From assembly GCF_002894645.1 (NCBI RefSeq), contig NZ_NCQY01000017.1, forward strand, positions 1 to 47,849: a stretch of 47,849 nucleotides of DNA, given 5' to 3'. Under the pieces are notes generated by a model. The model searched no databases, had not been told where the DNA came from, and was given only the letters and a program-made list of their open reading frames with translations. The position numbers were made by a program, and so were the translations under genes. This DNA is from Salinibacter altiplanensis (lineage in GTDB: Bacteria; Bacteroidota; Rhodothermia; Rhodothermales; Salinibacteraceae). How positions within the stretch are numbered: the first letter of the stretch is position 1; each line of letters begins with the position of its first letter. Below are positions 17,932 through 27,301 of the stretch, in pieces.

Positions 17932-18495
17932 ATGTCCCCCTCCCTCCTCGCCATTGGCCTTGGCAATCCGGGCGCCAAGTACGAAGACACGCGTCACAAT
18001 GTGGGCCATCAGGTCATCGACGCGCTGTCCGGGCGCCTCGACATCTCGCTCCAGCACGAGTCCGATGCGCTCGTCGGCTGGGGCCGCCACGCCGATCAGA
18101 AGATCGGGCTGGCCGTGCCGCTCACCTACATGAACCGGAGCGGGGACGCGGTCGCGGGACTCCACGACTACTACGACCTTCCCCTCGACCGATTGCTCGT
18201 CATCGTCGACGACCTACACCTCCCCGTCGGCACCATTCGGCTCCGCCCTGCGGGCAGCAGCGGAGGACACAACGGCCTCGCGCACGTCGCCCAGCGGCTC
18301 GGCACCACCGAGTTTTCGCGCCTCCGCATCGGCATCGGCGACGACTTTCCCGACGGCCGCCAGTCCGACTACGTCCTCTCCCCTTTCACGGAGGAACAGC
18401 ACCCGGCGGCCCGGTCGGCCCGCGAGGACGCCGAGGACGCCGTCCTGACGATGGCCCGGGACGACATAGATGCGGCGATGAATCGCTTCAACTGA
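17932..18495 (+). CDS. pth: Peptidyl-tRNA hydrolase
   Basis: A 187-residue enzyme that releases peptides from stalled peptidyl-tRNA. Family motifs are in place: AIGLGNPGAKYEDTRHNVGH with the catalytic His, VPLTYMNRSGDAV, LLVIVDDLHLPVGTIRLRP, with the conserved Asp, and GSSGGHNGLAHVAQRLGT, followed by RLRIGIGDDF. Length is normal. It faces the pyrophosphatase gene convergently, with 87 bp between their stops. Confidence 0.97.
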   Translation: MSPSLLAIGLGNPGAKYEDTRHNVGHQVIDALSGRLDISLQHESDALVGWGRHADQKIGLAVPLTYMNRSGDAVAGLHDYYDLPLDRLLVIVDDLHLPVGTIRLRPAGSSGGHNGLAHVAQRLGTTEFSRLRIGIGDDFPDGRQSDYVLSPFTEEQHPAARSAREDAEDAVLTMARDDIDAAMNRFN

Positions 18496-18517
18496 CGCGT
18501 CGCCGCCGGCGTGGGCC

Positions 18518-18554
18518 CCAAACAAAACCCCCCGACCGGAAGCCCAGCCGGGGG
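18518..18554 (-). terminator. Rho-independent terminator after hppA
   Basis: Read on the minus strand, a GC-rich hairpin (18529-18554; perfect outer arms CCCCCG/CGGGGG plus inner pairs around two mismatches, loop of four) is followed by the T-rich tract GTTTTGTTTGG. It starts 28 bp beyond the hppA stop codon. There is no T-run on the plus-strand side, so it serves hppA rather than pth. Confidence 0.8.
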
Positions 18555-18582
18555 ACAGAGGGACACAGAATGGGAGGATGCG

Positions 18583-20712
18583 CTAGCCCAGCAGGTAGGC
18601 GAAGAGGGGCAGGAAAATAACCGCCACCTTCCCCATCAGCTTGATGAGGACGTTGAGCGAAGGCCCTGCCGTGTCTTTCAGCGGGTCGCCCACCGTGTCG
18701 CCCACGACCGAGGCCTTGTGTGCCTCGCTGCCCTTCCCACCGTGCACGCCGGACTCGATGTACTTCTTGGCGTTGTCCCAAGCCCCTCCGGCGTTGGACA
18801 TGAAGATGGCCATCAGGAAGCCGGCCATGAGCACACCGGCGAGCAGGCCCGCCAGCGCCTCGACACCCAGCCCGGGCAGTACACCAACGAGGACCGGCGC
18901 GATGAGAACGACGACGCCCGGCAGCATCATCTCGCGCAGGGCCGCGGTCGTCGTGATGTCCACGCACCGGGCGTAGTCCGGCTTCGTGTCGCCACTGCGC
19001 ACACCCTCGATCTCGTCGAACTGGCGCCGCACCTCGGTGACGACGGCCGCCGCGCCCCGGCTGATGGCGTGGATGCCCACGGAGGCCAGGTAGAACGTGA
19101 GCATCGCGCCCAGAAGCAGGCCCACCAGCACAGCGGGGTTCATCAGGTTGACCCCTGCCTCCAGCGACAGCAGGTCCTGCGCGGCCGCCTCCGAGAAGTA
19201 GGTGGCCAGCCACGCGAGGGCGGCCAGCGCCGCGGAGCCGATCGCGAAGCCCTTGCCGATGGCCGCCGTCGTGTTGCCGGCCGAGTCGAGCGCCTCGCAG
19301 CGCTCCCGCACATCCTGGCCGAGGTCGGCCATCTCCGAAATGCCCTGTGCGTTGTCGGTAATCGGCCCGTACGCGTCGGTCGAGAGCACCACGCCGAGCG
19401 TAAGCAGCATGCCAAGCGAGGCGAGGGCGATGCCGAAGAGGCCACCCAGATGATACGCCAGCAGGGTCGCGAGGGCCACCGCCAGGGCTGGCACCACCGT
19501 ACTCACCATGCCGGTGCCCAGACCCTCGATGATCGTCGTGGCGGCACCCGTGTTGGCCGACTCCGCAATCCGCTTTACGGGGCCGTACTCGGAGGTGTAG
19601 TACTCGGTTGCCTTCCCAATGACGACCCCCGTGAGCAGACCGGCCAGCAGAACGAGGAAGAGCGCCCACCGCACGTCCATCGTAGCCGCCGCGTCGTCGA
19701 TGACGACCGCCGCCGACTCGCCGCCCGGAATGAGCCAGAAAATAAGGCCGAGGGCGAGCAGGCTCGTGAGAACGTTCGCCACGGTGGTCCCCTGGTTGAG
19801 GGCCGAGCGGGCGTTGGCGGCCTGCTGTTCGTAGGAGACGTCGGCTCCGTCTCCAGCGTTCACGAAAAAGTACCCGATGATGGAGGACACGATGCCAAGC
19901 ACCCCGAACAGAAAGGCGATCATAAGGCCCAGGTTCTCAAACCCAAGGCCCGGGAACGCCGCGGCGAAGTCGACCTCCGCGCCGAGGAACATGGTCGCCG
20001 CCACCGCCGACACGTACGACTCGTAGAGGTCCGAGCCCATGCCGGCCACGTCGCCCACATTGTCGCCCACATTGTCGGCGATGACGCCGGGGTTGCGAGG
20101 ATCATCTTCCGGAATGCCGGCCTCCACCTTGCCCACCACGTCGGCCCCCACGTCGGCCGACTTGGTGTAGATGCCGCCCCCCACCCGTAGAAACAGTGCG
20201 ACGCAGGAGGACCCGAAGGCGTATCCGAGCCACGCGTGGCTGTGCTCCGGAAACAGGGCGTAGATGGCGGCCAGGCCCAGCAGCCCGAGCCCCACGACCG
20301 AGAAGCCCATCGTGGACCCGCCCGAGTAGGCAATGTTCAACGCCTTGGCAAAACTGGTCTGCGCAGCGTGGGCCGTGCGTCCGTTGGACTTGGTGGCGAT
20401 CCACATCCCGATCCATCCGGCCAGCCCCGAGGCCCCCGTCCCGACGAGAAACCCAATCGTGGTGGGGAGGCCCGTCTCCGGCATGGAGTACAACACCACC
20501 GCCACGACGACGGCGAAGATGGACAGGTACCGGAACTCACGGGTCATGAACGTTTTTGCCCCGGCCTGGATGTCGCGGGACAATTCCTGCACGCGCTCGT
20601 TGCCGGCGTCCTGGCGGAGGATGTACCGGACGAGGTAAAAGGCAAAGGCAAGCGAAAGGAGCGAGGCAATGCCCGCGATAAGGGGAGCGTTGGCAACAAC
20701 AAGCTGCTTCAC
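18583..20712 (-). CDS. hppA: Membrane-bound proton/sodium-translocating pyrophosphatase, K+-dependent type
   Basis: A 709-residue protein if it starts at the GTG codon of VKQLVVANAPLIAGIAS; the open frame back to 20883 adds 57 Arg/Ser-rich residues that do not look like a membrane protein. It hydrolyses pyrophosphate and pumps H+ or Na+. The substrate-binding signature is DVGADVVGKVEAGIPEDDPR, followed by NPGVIADNVGDNVGD and the C-terminal KKYIESG. About 16 membrane segments are visible. The motif GNTTAAIGKG has Ala where K+-independent enzymes have Lys, which places it among the K+-dependent pumps, suitable for a cell that accumulates K+. The pumped ion cannot be told from the sequence alone. 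Confidence 0.95.
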   Translation of the reverse strand: MKQLVVANAPLIAGIASLLSLAFAFYLVRYILRQDAGNERVQELSRDIQAGAKTFMTREFRYLSIFAVVVAVVLYSMPETGLPTTIGFLVGTGASGLAGWIGMWIATKSNGRTAHAAQTSFAKALNIAYSGGSTMGFSVVGLGLLGLAAIYALFPEHSHAWLGYAFGSSCVALFLRVGGGIYTKSADVGADVVGKVEAGIPEDDPRNPGVIADNVGDNVGDVAGMGSDLYESYVSAVAATMFLGAEVDFAAAFPGLGFENLGLMIAFLFGVLGIVSSIIGYFFVNAGDGADVSYEQQAANARSALNQGTTVANVLTSLLALGLIFWLIPGGESAAVVIDDAAATMDVRWALFLVLLAGLLTGVVIGKATEYYTSEYGPVKRIAESANTGAATTIIEGLGTGMVSTVVPALAVALATLLAYHLGGLFGIALASLGMLLTLGVVLSTDAYGPITDNAQGISEMADLGQDVRERCEALDSAGNTTAAIGKGFAIGSAALAALAWLATYFSEAAAQDLLSLEAGVNLMNPAVLVGLLLGAMLTFYLASVGIHAISRGAAAVVTEVRRQFDEIEGVRSGDTKPDYARCVDITTTAALREMMLPGVVVLIAPVLVGVLPGLGVEALAGLLAGVLMAGFLMAIFMSNAGGAWDNAKKYIESGVHGGKGSEAHKASVVGDTVGDPLKDTAGPSLNVLIKLMGKVAVIFLPLFAYLLG

Positions 20713-21066
20713 GACAGAAGAGAGGCTGTGATCGGTTCTCGAACGCGACAAAAGACAGGCCCCCCGTCCAGAATGAGACACTCGGCGGCGAGCGCACAGG
20801 AGCGATGCCCGCGCCTCTGGGGGTCGGGAGCCGTTACGCTGTAATAGGCCCCTTAGAATGTTTGCTGGCGACGAAGAACGCAACCGTCAGCGCTGATTCT
20901 TCCGTTTTTTGCCATCGTTTCTTTCCGCGTCCTCCCATTTTCCCCACCCGTCAGGGCCGCCCCACAATTTGATTCGTGGGCGTCCTTGCCTACATTGGAA
21001 GTCCTTCCACGGCGTTGTTTTCGACCGCCACCCCGCACTCTCACTGCACGGCACACGACCGAAATC
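20713..21066. other. Divergent spacer between hppA and the E2 gene
   Basis: About 354 bp between two divergently transcribed genes, so promoters for both must lie here. The stretch 20890-20945 is T-rich (CCGTTTTTTGCC). A short perfect palindrome, TCAGCGCTGA, lies at about 20887. No gene is supported; frames that run in from either side have random composition. Confidence 0.4.
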
Positions 21067-22875
21067 ATGGCACACGTTGACGTTGAAATGCCCAAGATGG
21101 GCGAGAGCATCACCGAAGGCACCGTCATCGCCTGGCACAAGCAGCCCGGCGACGAGGTGGACCAGGACGAGATTCTTCTCGAAATCGGAACCGACAAGGT
21201 CGACACGGAGGTGCCCTCCCCCAAAGGCGGCGTGCTTGCGGAGACGCTCGTCGAGGAGGGAGACACAGTGGAGGTCGGGACCATCATCGCGACCCTCGAA
21301 ACCGAGCCCGAGGCCGCCGGAGGAAGCACCAACGACGCTCCGTCTCCCACCGAGGAGCCAGCCGAACAAGAAGAGGCCGAGGTGGAGGCAGAGACGGAGG
21401 CGGACGCGGCCGACGCAGCCCCCGAAGACGACGAGCAAGAGGCCGCGACACCGGCCCCGTCCGCCGACGAGGTGGAGGTCGTGATGCCCAAGATGGGCGA
21501 GAGCATCACCGAAGGCACCGTCGTCGCCTGGTACAAGGACATCGGGGAGGAGGTGGCCATCGACGAGACCCTTCTGGAGATTGGCACCGACAAGGTCGAC
21601 ACGGAGGTGCCCTCCCCCGCGGAGGGAGTGCTCGCCGAGAAGCTCGTGGAGGAGGACGAGACCGTCGAGGTCGGCACGGTCGTCGCCCTTTTGGCCTCGG
21701 AGGCAGAGGCCGGATCGGTGACTCCTCCCGCGTCCGAGGCGCCCGACGAGACCCAGGAGGCAGCCCCAGAGACCGACGAGGCAGAGCTGCCCTCCACGTC
21801 CCCCTCCGGCGACGGCGCCGTGCGGGATCCCGACGAGCCGCAGCGCCCCCCCGAAGAGACGATCAAGCGCCGCGGCGACGACGGGCGCTTCTACTCGCCC
21901 CTCGTGCGCTCGATTGCGAAGGAGGAAGGCCTTCCCATGAGCGAACTGGAGGCGCTGGAGGGCTCCGGCCGGGGCGGCCGCGTGACGAAGGAGGATGTGC
22001 TCGCGTACCTCGAGGAGCGGGAGGAAGCACCCGCAGCCCCCGCGACCGCCCCCGAGCGCCCACCGCGCCCCAGTCGGTCCGATGAGGGCCCACCCGCCCG
22101 CGGCGACTACACGGTCGAGGACGGCCCGAGCGACGAGGCGCTGCGCCAGCAGTACGGCGACCGCATCGAGGTGCAGCCGATGGACCGGATGCGCAAAATG
22201 ACCGCCGAGCACATGGTGCGGTCGAAGGCCACGTCCGCCCACGTCACCTCCTTCGCCGAGGCCGACGTGACAGGGCTCGTCCGGCTCCGAGAAGCCAACA
22301 AGGAAGCCTTCCTGGAGCGGGAGGGCGTGAAGTTGACCTACACGCCCTTCTTCGTGAAGGCCGCGGTGGAGGCACTTCGGGAACACCCCTTGCTCAACGC
22401 GAGCGTGGAGGGCGACAAGATTGTCATCAAGCACGACTTCCACGTCGGCATCGCCGTCGCCATCGGCAACAAGGGCCTTCTCGCCCCGGTGATCCGCAAC
22501 GCAGGAGACTACAACGTGACGGGCCTGGCCCGCACGGCGGCAAGCATGGCCGACCGTGCCCGCAACAAGGAGCTCCAGCCCGACGAGCTGCAGGGCGGCA
22601 CCTTTACCGTCACCAACATCGGCTCCCTCGGCTCCCTGATGGGCACCCCCATCATCAACCAGCCGCAGGTGGGCATCCTCGCCACCGGCGCCATTCAGAA
22701 GCGACCCGTCGTGGTGGAAAACGATGGCCTCGGCGACGCCATCTCCGTGCGCCACATGATGTACCTCTCCCTCAGCTACGACCACCGCATCATCGACGGG
22801 GCCATGGGATCCGGCTTCCTGCAACGCGTGGTGACGGAGCTGGAGTCCTTCTCCAAGGACCAGGATCTGTTCTAG
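21067..22875 (+). CDS. Dihydrolipoamide acyltransferase (E2) of a 2-oxo acid dehydrogenase complex
   Basis: A 602-residue protein starting at MAHVDVEMPKMGESITEG. It has two lipoyl domains (about 1-80 and 136-212), each with the lipoylation motif GTDKVDTEVPSP (Lys44 and Lys176), joined by acidic Ala/Pro/Glu linkers. A peripheral-subunit-binding domain follows at about 275-315 (FYSPLVRSIAKEEGL). The acyltransferase domain then ends with DHRIIDG, catalytic His573 and Asp577. It transfers acyl groups to CoA. The VDTEVPSP wording fits branched-chain or broad-range E2 and 2-oxoglutarate types; the substrate cannot be fixed because E1 and E3 are not nearby. Lipoyl synthase is encoded at 42445. Confidence 0.92.
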   Translation: MAHVDVEMPKMGESITEGTVIAWHKQPGDEVDQDEILLEIGTDKVDTEVPSPKGGVLAETLVEEGDTVEVGTIIATLETEPEAAGGSTNDAPSPTEEPAEQEEAEVEAETEADAADAAPEDDEQEAATPAPSADEVEVVMPKMGESITEGTVVAWYKDIGEEVAIDETLLEIGTDKVDTEVPSPAEGVLAEKLVEEDETVEVGTVVALLASEAEAGSVTPPASEAPDETQEAAPETDEAELPSTSPSGDGAVRDPDEPQRPPEETIKRRGDDGRFYSPLVRSIAKEEGLPMSELEALEGSGRGGRVTKEDVLAYLEEREEAPAAPATAPERPPRPSRSDEGPPARGDYTVEDGPSDEALRQQYGDRIEVQPMDRMRKMTAEHMVRSKATSAHVTSFAEADVTGLVRLREANKEAFLEREGVKLTYTPFFVKAAVEALREHPLLNASVEGDKIVIKHDFHVGIAVAIGNKGLLAPVIRNAGDYNVTGLARTAASMADRARNKELQPDELQGGTFTVTNIGSLGSLMGTPIINQPQVGILATGAIQKRPVVVENDGLGDAISVRHMMYLSLSYDHRIIDGAMGSGFLQRVVTELESFSKDQDLF

Positions 22876-22928
22876 AGGGCCCCTCTCGTCCAGGGCCCCC
22901 TCTCCCCTGATCCACCGGCCGGCCCGCC

Positions 22929-23402
22929 ATGCTCGAGGAGTACAAGAAATTCGCCCTCCGCGGCAACGTCATCGACATGGCCGTGGGCATCATCGTCGGC
23001 GCGGCGTTCGGGACGGTCGTACAGTCGCTTGTCAACGACATCCTCACCCCGCCGCTCGGCCTGCTGACCGGCGGGGTCGACTTTGCAAACTTGTTCGTCG
23101 TCCTCCAGGAAGGGACGCCCGAGGCGCCCTATGCCACCCTCCAGGCTGCCCAGAACGCCGGGGCCGTCACGATCAATGTAGGCGTCTTTATCAACGCGTT
23201 GATCAGCTTCCTGATCGTGTCGTTCGCGGTCTTTCTGATGGTGCGCTACGTCAACCAGCTGCGGGAGCCCGACGAAGGCCCGCCCCCTCCGAAGTCGATC
23301 AAGAAGTGCCCGCACTGCGTCTCAGACGTGCCCATCCAGGCCACGCGCTGTCCGCACTGCACCTCGGACCTTCCGGCCCCGGAGCCCACCGAGGCCGCGT
23401 AG
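22929..23402 (+). CDS. mscL: Large-conductance mechanosensitive channel MscL with C-terminal zinc ribbon
   Basis: A 157-residue channel that opens under hypo-osmotic stress. The N-terminus MLEEYKKFALRGNVIDMAVG and GIIVGAAFGTVVQSLVNDIL (TM1 and pore) are canonical, and TM2 is at about 85-107. Instead of the usual amphipathic C-terminal helix bundle, the tail after a proline linker carries two CPHC motifs, Cys127/130 and Cys141/144, spaced like a zinc ribbon (KKCPHCVSDVPIQATRCPHC). It starts 53 bp after the E2 gene and its stop is only 9 bp from the stop of a convergent transporter gene. Confidence 0.95.
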   Translation: MLEEYKKFALRGNVIDMAVGIIVGAAFGTVVQSLVNDILTPPLGLLTGGVDFANLFVVLQEGTPEAPYATLQAAQNAGAVTINVGVFINALISFLIVSFAVFLMVRYVNQLREPDEGPPPPKSIKKCPHCVSDVPIQATRCPHCTSDLPAPEPTEAA

Positions 23403-23411
23403 CCGCTGGAC

Positions 23412-25244
23412 TCACACCCCCCAGAGCAGCCAGATGCCGCCACAGGTCACGAGGGCAAGCAGGACCTGGAGCGGCGCGCCCATCCGCAGGAAGTCGGTAA
23501 AGCGGTAGCCGCCCGGGCCGTACACCATCAGGTTCGTCTGGTAGCCGATGGGCGTGAGCAGGGCCCCGCTCGCGGCGAACGTGACCGCCAGAACGAACGA
23601 GAGCGGGTCCGCCCCGGTCAGCTGGGCCGCCTCCACGGCCATCGGAATCATCAGGATGACGCTGGCATTGTTGCTGATCAGCTGGGTGACGACGCTGGTA
23701 AAGACGTAGAAGACGAGCAGCAGGGCGAAGGCGGGCAGGCCCTCCGACAACTGGGCTACGCCGTGGGCCAGGTACGCCGCGGTGCCGGACCGCTCCATCG
23801 CCATTCCCAGCGGGATCAGGCCCGCCAGGAGCACGATGACGCTCCAGTCCACCGCCTCGTACACCTCGGTGGGCCGCACGCAGCCGGTGGCGACCATGGC
23901 CACCACGCCGCCCAGCGCCGACACGAGAATCGGCATCACTTCCAGGGCGGCGAGCCCCACCACGAGCCCGATGATGCCGAGTGCAAACGGGAGCTTCTCA
24001 CTGCGGGACGAGCTCTCATTTTCATCCTGAACGACGACGAACGTGCGGTTCCGCTCGAACTGCTCCACGGCCGGGACGGAGGCCTGCACGAGGAGCGTGT
24101 CGCCCCCGCGCAGCGGCATCGCGTCGATCTCGTCGTAGAGCAGCGTCCCGGATCGGCGAATCGCCAGCACCAGGGCGTCGTACCGCTGCGCAAACCGCAC
24201 GGAGCGGAGCGTCTCGCCGAGGAGCGGGTTGTCCGACAGCAGCACCACCTCGAGGAGCACCTCTTTCTCCTGCTCAATCTCGACGTCCTCCTGCGTAATC
24301 TTCGTGTGCACGACCGGCTCCAGCCGCTGCGTCTGCATCAGCTCCACTAGCGCGTCGCGGCTCGTCCGGAGCAGCAGCACGTCGCCAGAGCGAAACTGCT
24401 TGGGCCCGAGCGGGGCGGCGAACGCCTCTCCATTGCGGCGCATCTGCACGATGTCGATGTCTAAGTCCAGCGCAGCCAGCGCCTGCCGCACGGTCGTTCC
24501 GACGAGCGGGGAGCCTTCAGTAACGACGACCTCCGTCAGGTAGTCACTCATCTCAAACTCCTCAGTCAGGTCCTTCGCCGGCCGGATGCGCTCGGGGAGC
24601 AGACGATGCCCCACAGTGAGCAGATACACCACGCCCGTCACGAGCACGATGGCCCCCAGCGCCGTAAACTCAAACATCGAAAACGGATGCCCGATCAGGC
24701 GCGCACTCACATCGCTCGCCAGGATGGAGGTCGACGTCCCGATGAGCGTGAGCATTCCGCCCAGCATCGATGCAAACGAGATGGGCATCAGCAGCTTCGA
24801 CGGCGACATCTTCGTCTTCCGTGCAATGTTGATGGCCATCGGAATCATCATGGCCACGACCGGGGTGTTGTTGATCACACCCGCCGAGGCACCGGAGAGC
24901 CCCACGAGCGCCCCGTATTGCTTGTAGAAGCTGCCCTTCGCCCAGTCGACGATCCAGTTGCCCACCCGCCGGAGCACCCCGGTGCGCCGAACCCCCTCGC
25001 TCAGAACAAACATGGCCAGGACCGTGATGGTCGCCGGGCTCGCAAAGCCCGCCACCCCATCCGCCGGCCCCACCCCCGTCCACGGCTCCAGCAGCACGAC
25101 CGCCACGATGACCCCGAGGGCCGTCATGTCGATCGGGATCACCTCCGTGAGGAACAGGACAAGCACGACTGCGATGAGTCCCAACACGACGAGCATGTCG
25201 GGGGTAAATGCGAGCGCCGCCTGGGCGAGGAGAAGCGAGGACAC
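23412..25244 (-). CDS. SLC13/DASS-family transporter with two TrkA-C (RCK_C) domains
   Basis: A 610-residue membrane protein if it starts at the GTG of VSSLLLAQAALAFTPDM; the ATG 48 bp downstream (MLVVLGLIAVVLVLF) is the alternative, and the frame open to 25556 is not supported upstream. Two blocks of membrane helices (about 15-225 and 415-610) flank two cytosolic TrkA-C domains (about 230-310 and 323-400). Family signatures are SGASAGVINNTPVVAMMIPM and the second-half SNNASVILMIPMAV. Homologues move sulfate, dicarboxylates or other anions with Na+; the substrate here is unknown. RCK_C domains often bind nucleotides or ions, so gating by a ligand is plausible. Confidence 0.9.
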   Translation of the reverse strand: MSSLLLAQAALAFTPDMLVVLGLIAVVLVLFLTEVIPIDMTALGVIVAVVLLEPWTGVGPADGVAGFASPATITVLAMFVLSEGVRRTGVLRRVGNWIVDWAKGSFYKQYGALVGLSGASAGVINNTPVVAMMIPMAINIARKTKMSPSKLLMPISFASMLGGMLTLIGTSTSILASDVSARLIGHPFSMFEFTALGAIVLVTGVVYLLTVGHRLLPERIRPAKDLTEEFEMSDYLTEVVVTEGSPLVGTTVRQALAALDLDIDIVQMRRNGEAFAAPLGPKQFRSGDVLLLRTSRDALVELMQTQRLEPVVHTKITQEDVEIEQEKEVLLEVVLLSDNPLLGETLRSVRFAQRYDALVLAIRRSGTLLYDEIDAMPLRGGDTLLVQASVPAVEQFERNRTFVVVQDENESSSRSEKLPFALGIIGLVVGLAALEVMPILVSALGGVVAMVATGCVRPTEVYEAVDWSVIVLLAGLIPLGMAMERSGTAAYLAHGVAQLSEGLPAFALLLVFYVFTSVVTQLISNNASVILMIPMAVEAAQLTGADPLSFVLAVTFAASGALLTPIGYQTNLMVYGPGGYRFTDFLRMGAPLQVLLALVTCGGIWLLWGV

Positions 25245-25509
25245 GAGTGCTGGGGCCGGATCGAGATGGGGAGATGAGAACTGTGCACATGCATGGTGAT
25301 GAGACCGGACTAAAGACACAACCGGTGGGCCTGCACTCCCCAAAATCCTTCCAATCTTGTGGTAATCTGGGTCCCTCGCCCCCATTGCCCCGCGGTTGCC
25401 CACGGGCACCTCCGTCTTTAATTTTGGCATCCTGTCGTTGGGCACTCCGCTTTCGAAGACCGCTCTGCTTTTCCCCCTCGCATCCTTCACAGATCTTCGA
25501 CCGGACGCC

Positions 25510-26373
25510 ATGGCACCTTCCGAGCCCGATCTAGAACCGCCCCCGTGGTGGGGCACGGTGTCCCTCGACGTAGAGACCGGAGGACGGTGGGCCGTGGGCC
25601 CGTCTACGCTCTGGCTCTACCGGACCGACCGCGAGTGGCGGATCATTCACCGGTGGTCCTCCCCCCCCGAGGCCCCCGACCCGTTGGCCGACCGGAGCGA
25701 GGTAACGGTGCCGCTTCCGGAAGACGAGCTAGCCGATGTTCTCGACACGGAGGATGAGGAGACACTCCACACCAATCGCTACAGCTTCGGCGAGACGGAC
25801 CCGCGCATCTCACTGCAGCCGGCCCTGGCCGACCGCCCGGTCGTATCGCGGCCGGAGCATCCGCTGTACGTGCCGCCCGACGAGTCGGTGACGCTGTACC
25901 TGAGCACCGCCCTCTGGATTCGAATTGTGCTCCCCGATTCGGACCGGAAGCTGCAAGAGATTCCCTCGTTCCGAATGTCGGACACCTGGTTCGGAGCCAC
26001 TACCACCGACGGCGAGTTTTGCTACGCGACCCGTACCGCCGGGTGGCTCCGCCTCGACCGCCTGCCCCGTCGCCTCCACCGGGCGGTCACCCCGCTCCGC
26101 ATTCGAAACACGGCCCCCGACCCGCTGGCCCTAGAGCGGGTCCAGCTGCCAGTGCAGCACCTCGCCCTCTACACGACCCCGACCCATCAGCTCTGGACCC
26201 AGGGCGTCACGATGACCCGGTCGGCGGCCCAGGAAGGAGCCGACATTCAGGTTCGGAGCGGTCCACCCGCCGATGCCGACGAGGCGGAGCTTCTGCAAGA
26301 GCGCCGGGAGAGCGCGAAGAGGGGGCTCTTCACGAGTACGTTCAGCGCCGTGGGCACCCTGTTTGCCTCCTAA
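25510..26373 (+). CDS. DUF432 family protein
   Basis: A 287-residue soluble, beta-rich protein starting at MAPSEPDLEPPPWWGTVSLD. Segments such as WAVGPSTLWLYRTDREWRI, HPLYVPPDESVTLYLSTALW and TWFGATTTDGEFCYATRT match the DUF432 pattern as I recall it, a family known mostly from archaea. No signal peptide or catalytic motif is seen. It lies 40 bp upstream of an MscS channel gene on the same strand, so a role linked to that channel is the simplest inference. Confidence 0.75.
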   Translation: MAPSEPDLEPPPWWGTVSLDVETGGRWAVGPSTLWLYRTDREWRIIHRWSSPPEAPDPLADRSEVTVPLPEDELADVLDTEDEETLHTNRYSFGETDPRISLQPALADRPVVSRPEHPLYVPPDESVTLYLSTALWIRIVLPDSDRKLQEIPSFRMSDTWFGATTTDGEFCYATRTAGWLRLDRLPRRLHRAVTPLRIRNTAPDPLALERVQLPVQHLALYTTPTHQLWTQGVTMTRSAAQEGADIQVRSGPPADADEAELLQERRESAKRGLFTSTFSAVGTLFAS

Positions 26374-26413
26374 GCCCTCCTCACTGTCCTTCTCCCCAAC
26401 CAGATCTCGTCTC

Positions 26414-27301
26414 ATGGAGCAGTGGTGGACCCTCGCCGTCGACTACCTGACCAGCCCCCAGGCCCTCAGCGCCCTCAAGGCCCTCGTAAAAGTGCTCGTC
26501 GGCCTCGCGCTCGGCCGCCTGGCCGGGAACGGACTGGCCCGTCTGTTCGCGGAGGACGATGCGCAACGGGCCATGATCCTCCGGCGCGGCGCACTCTACG
26601 GCATCACCGGGCTCTTTGCGGCTTCGGCCCTCATGGAGCTCGGGTTCGACCTGAGCGTGCTGCTGGGGGCGGCCGGCATCCTCACCGTCGCGATCGGGTT
26701 TGCCTCCCAGACGTCAGCCTCCAACGTCATCAGCGGCCTCTTCCTCTTGAGCGAGCGGCCCTTCGCCGTCGGGGACATCATCCGCGTGAACGGCACCGTC
26801 GGCGAGGTGCTCTCGGTCGACCTCCTCTCGGTCAAGCTCCGGACTTTCGACAACCTGTTCGTACGGATTCCAAACGAGACGATGATCAAGTCGGAGGTCA
26901 CCAACCTGCGGCGGTTTCCCATCCGACGGGTCGACCTGCAAATCGGCGTGGCCTACAAGGAAGACCTGGAGGCCATGCGCGAGGTGCTCATGGAGGTGGC
27001 CGACCGCAACCCGCTGTGCCTCGAAGAACCCGCCCCCCTCATCATCTTCCAGGGCTACGGGGACTCCTCCATCAATCATCAGTTCTCGGTATGGGCCAAG
27101 ACGGAGCACTTCCTCGACCTCCGGAACAGCATCCCGATCGAGATCAAAGAAGCCTTCGATGAACACGGGATCGAAATTCCGTTTCCCCACCGCACCCTCT
27201 ACACCGGCAGCGAAACGACGCCCTTTCCGGTACAGCAGGCGAACGGGGAGGCCGATTCGCCCGCATCCCCGACCGACTCAGAATCGCCTCAGCCCCGATG
27301 A
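26414..27301 (+). CDS. Small-conductance mechanosensitive channel (MscS family)
   Basis: A 295-residue channel starting at MEQWWTLAVDYLTSPQAL. It has about three membrane helices, the pore-lining TM3 in GAAGILTVAIGFASQTSASN, and the beta domain starting ERPFAVGDIIRVNGTVGEV followed by VRIPNETMIKSEVTNL. The C-terminal alpha/beta part ends with IEIPFPHRTLYTG. Such channels release solutes on hypo-osmotic shock. The last 30 residues are Ser/Pro/Ala-rich and unconserved. Right after the stop a short GGGG/CCCC hairpin followed by TTTT (27306-27323) could be a weak terminator. Confidence 0.94.
   Translation: MEQWWTLAVDYLTSPQALSALKALVKVLVGLALGRLAGNGLARLFAEDDAQRAMILRRGALYGITGLFAASALMELGFDLSVLLGAAGILTVAIGFASQTSASNVISGLFLLSERPFAVGDIIRVNGTVGEVLSVDLLSVKLRTFDNLFVRIPNETMIKSEVTNLRRFPIRRVDLQIGVAYKEDLEAMREVLMEVADRNPLCLEEPAPLIIFQGYGDSSINHQFSVWAKTEHFLDLRNSIPIEIKEAFDEHGIEIPFPHRTLYTGSETTPFPVQQANGEADSPASPTDSESPQPR

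Noticed and set aside
22876-22910. Terminator after the E2 gene
   Set aside because: GGGCCCC blocks are repeated in direct orientation with only partial pairing and no T-run.
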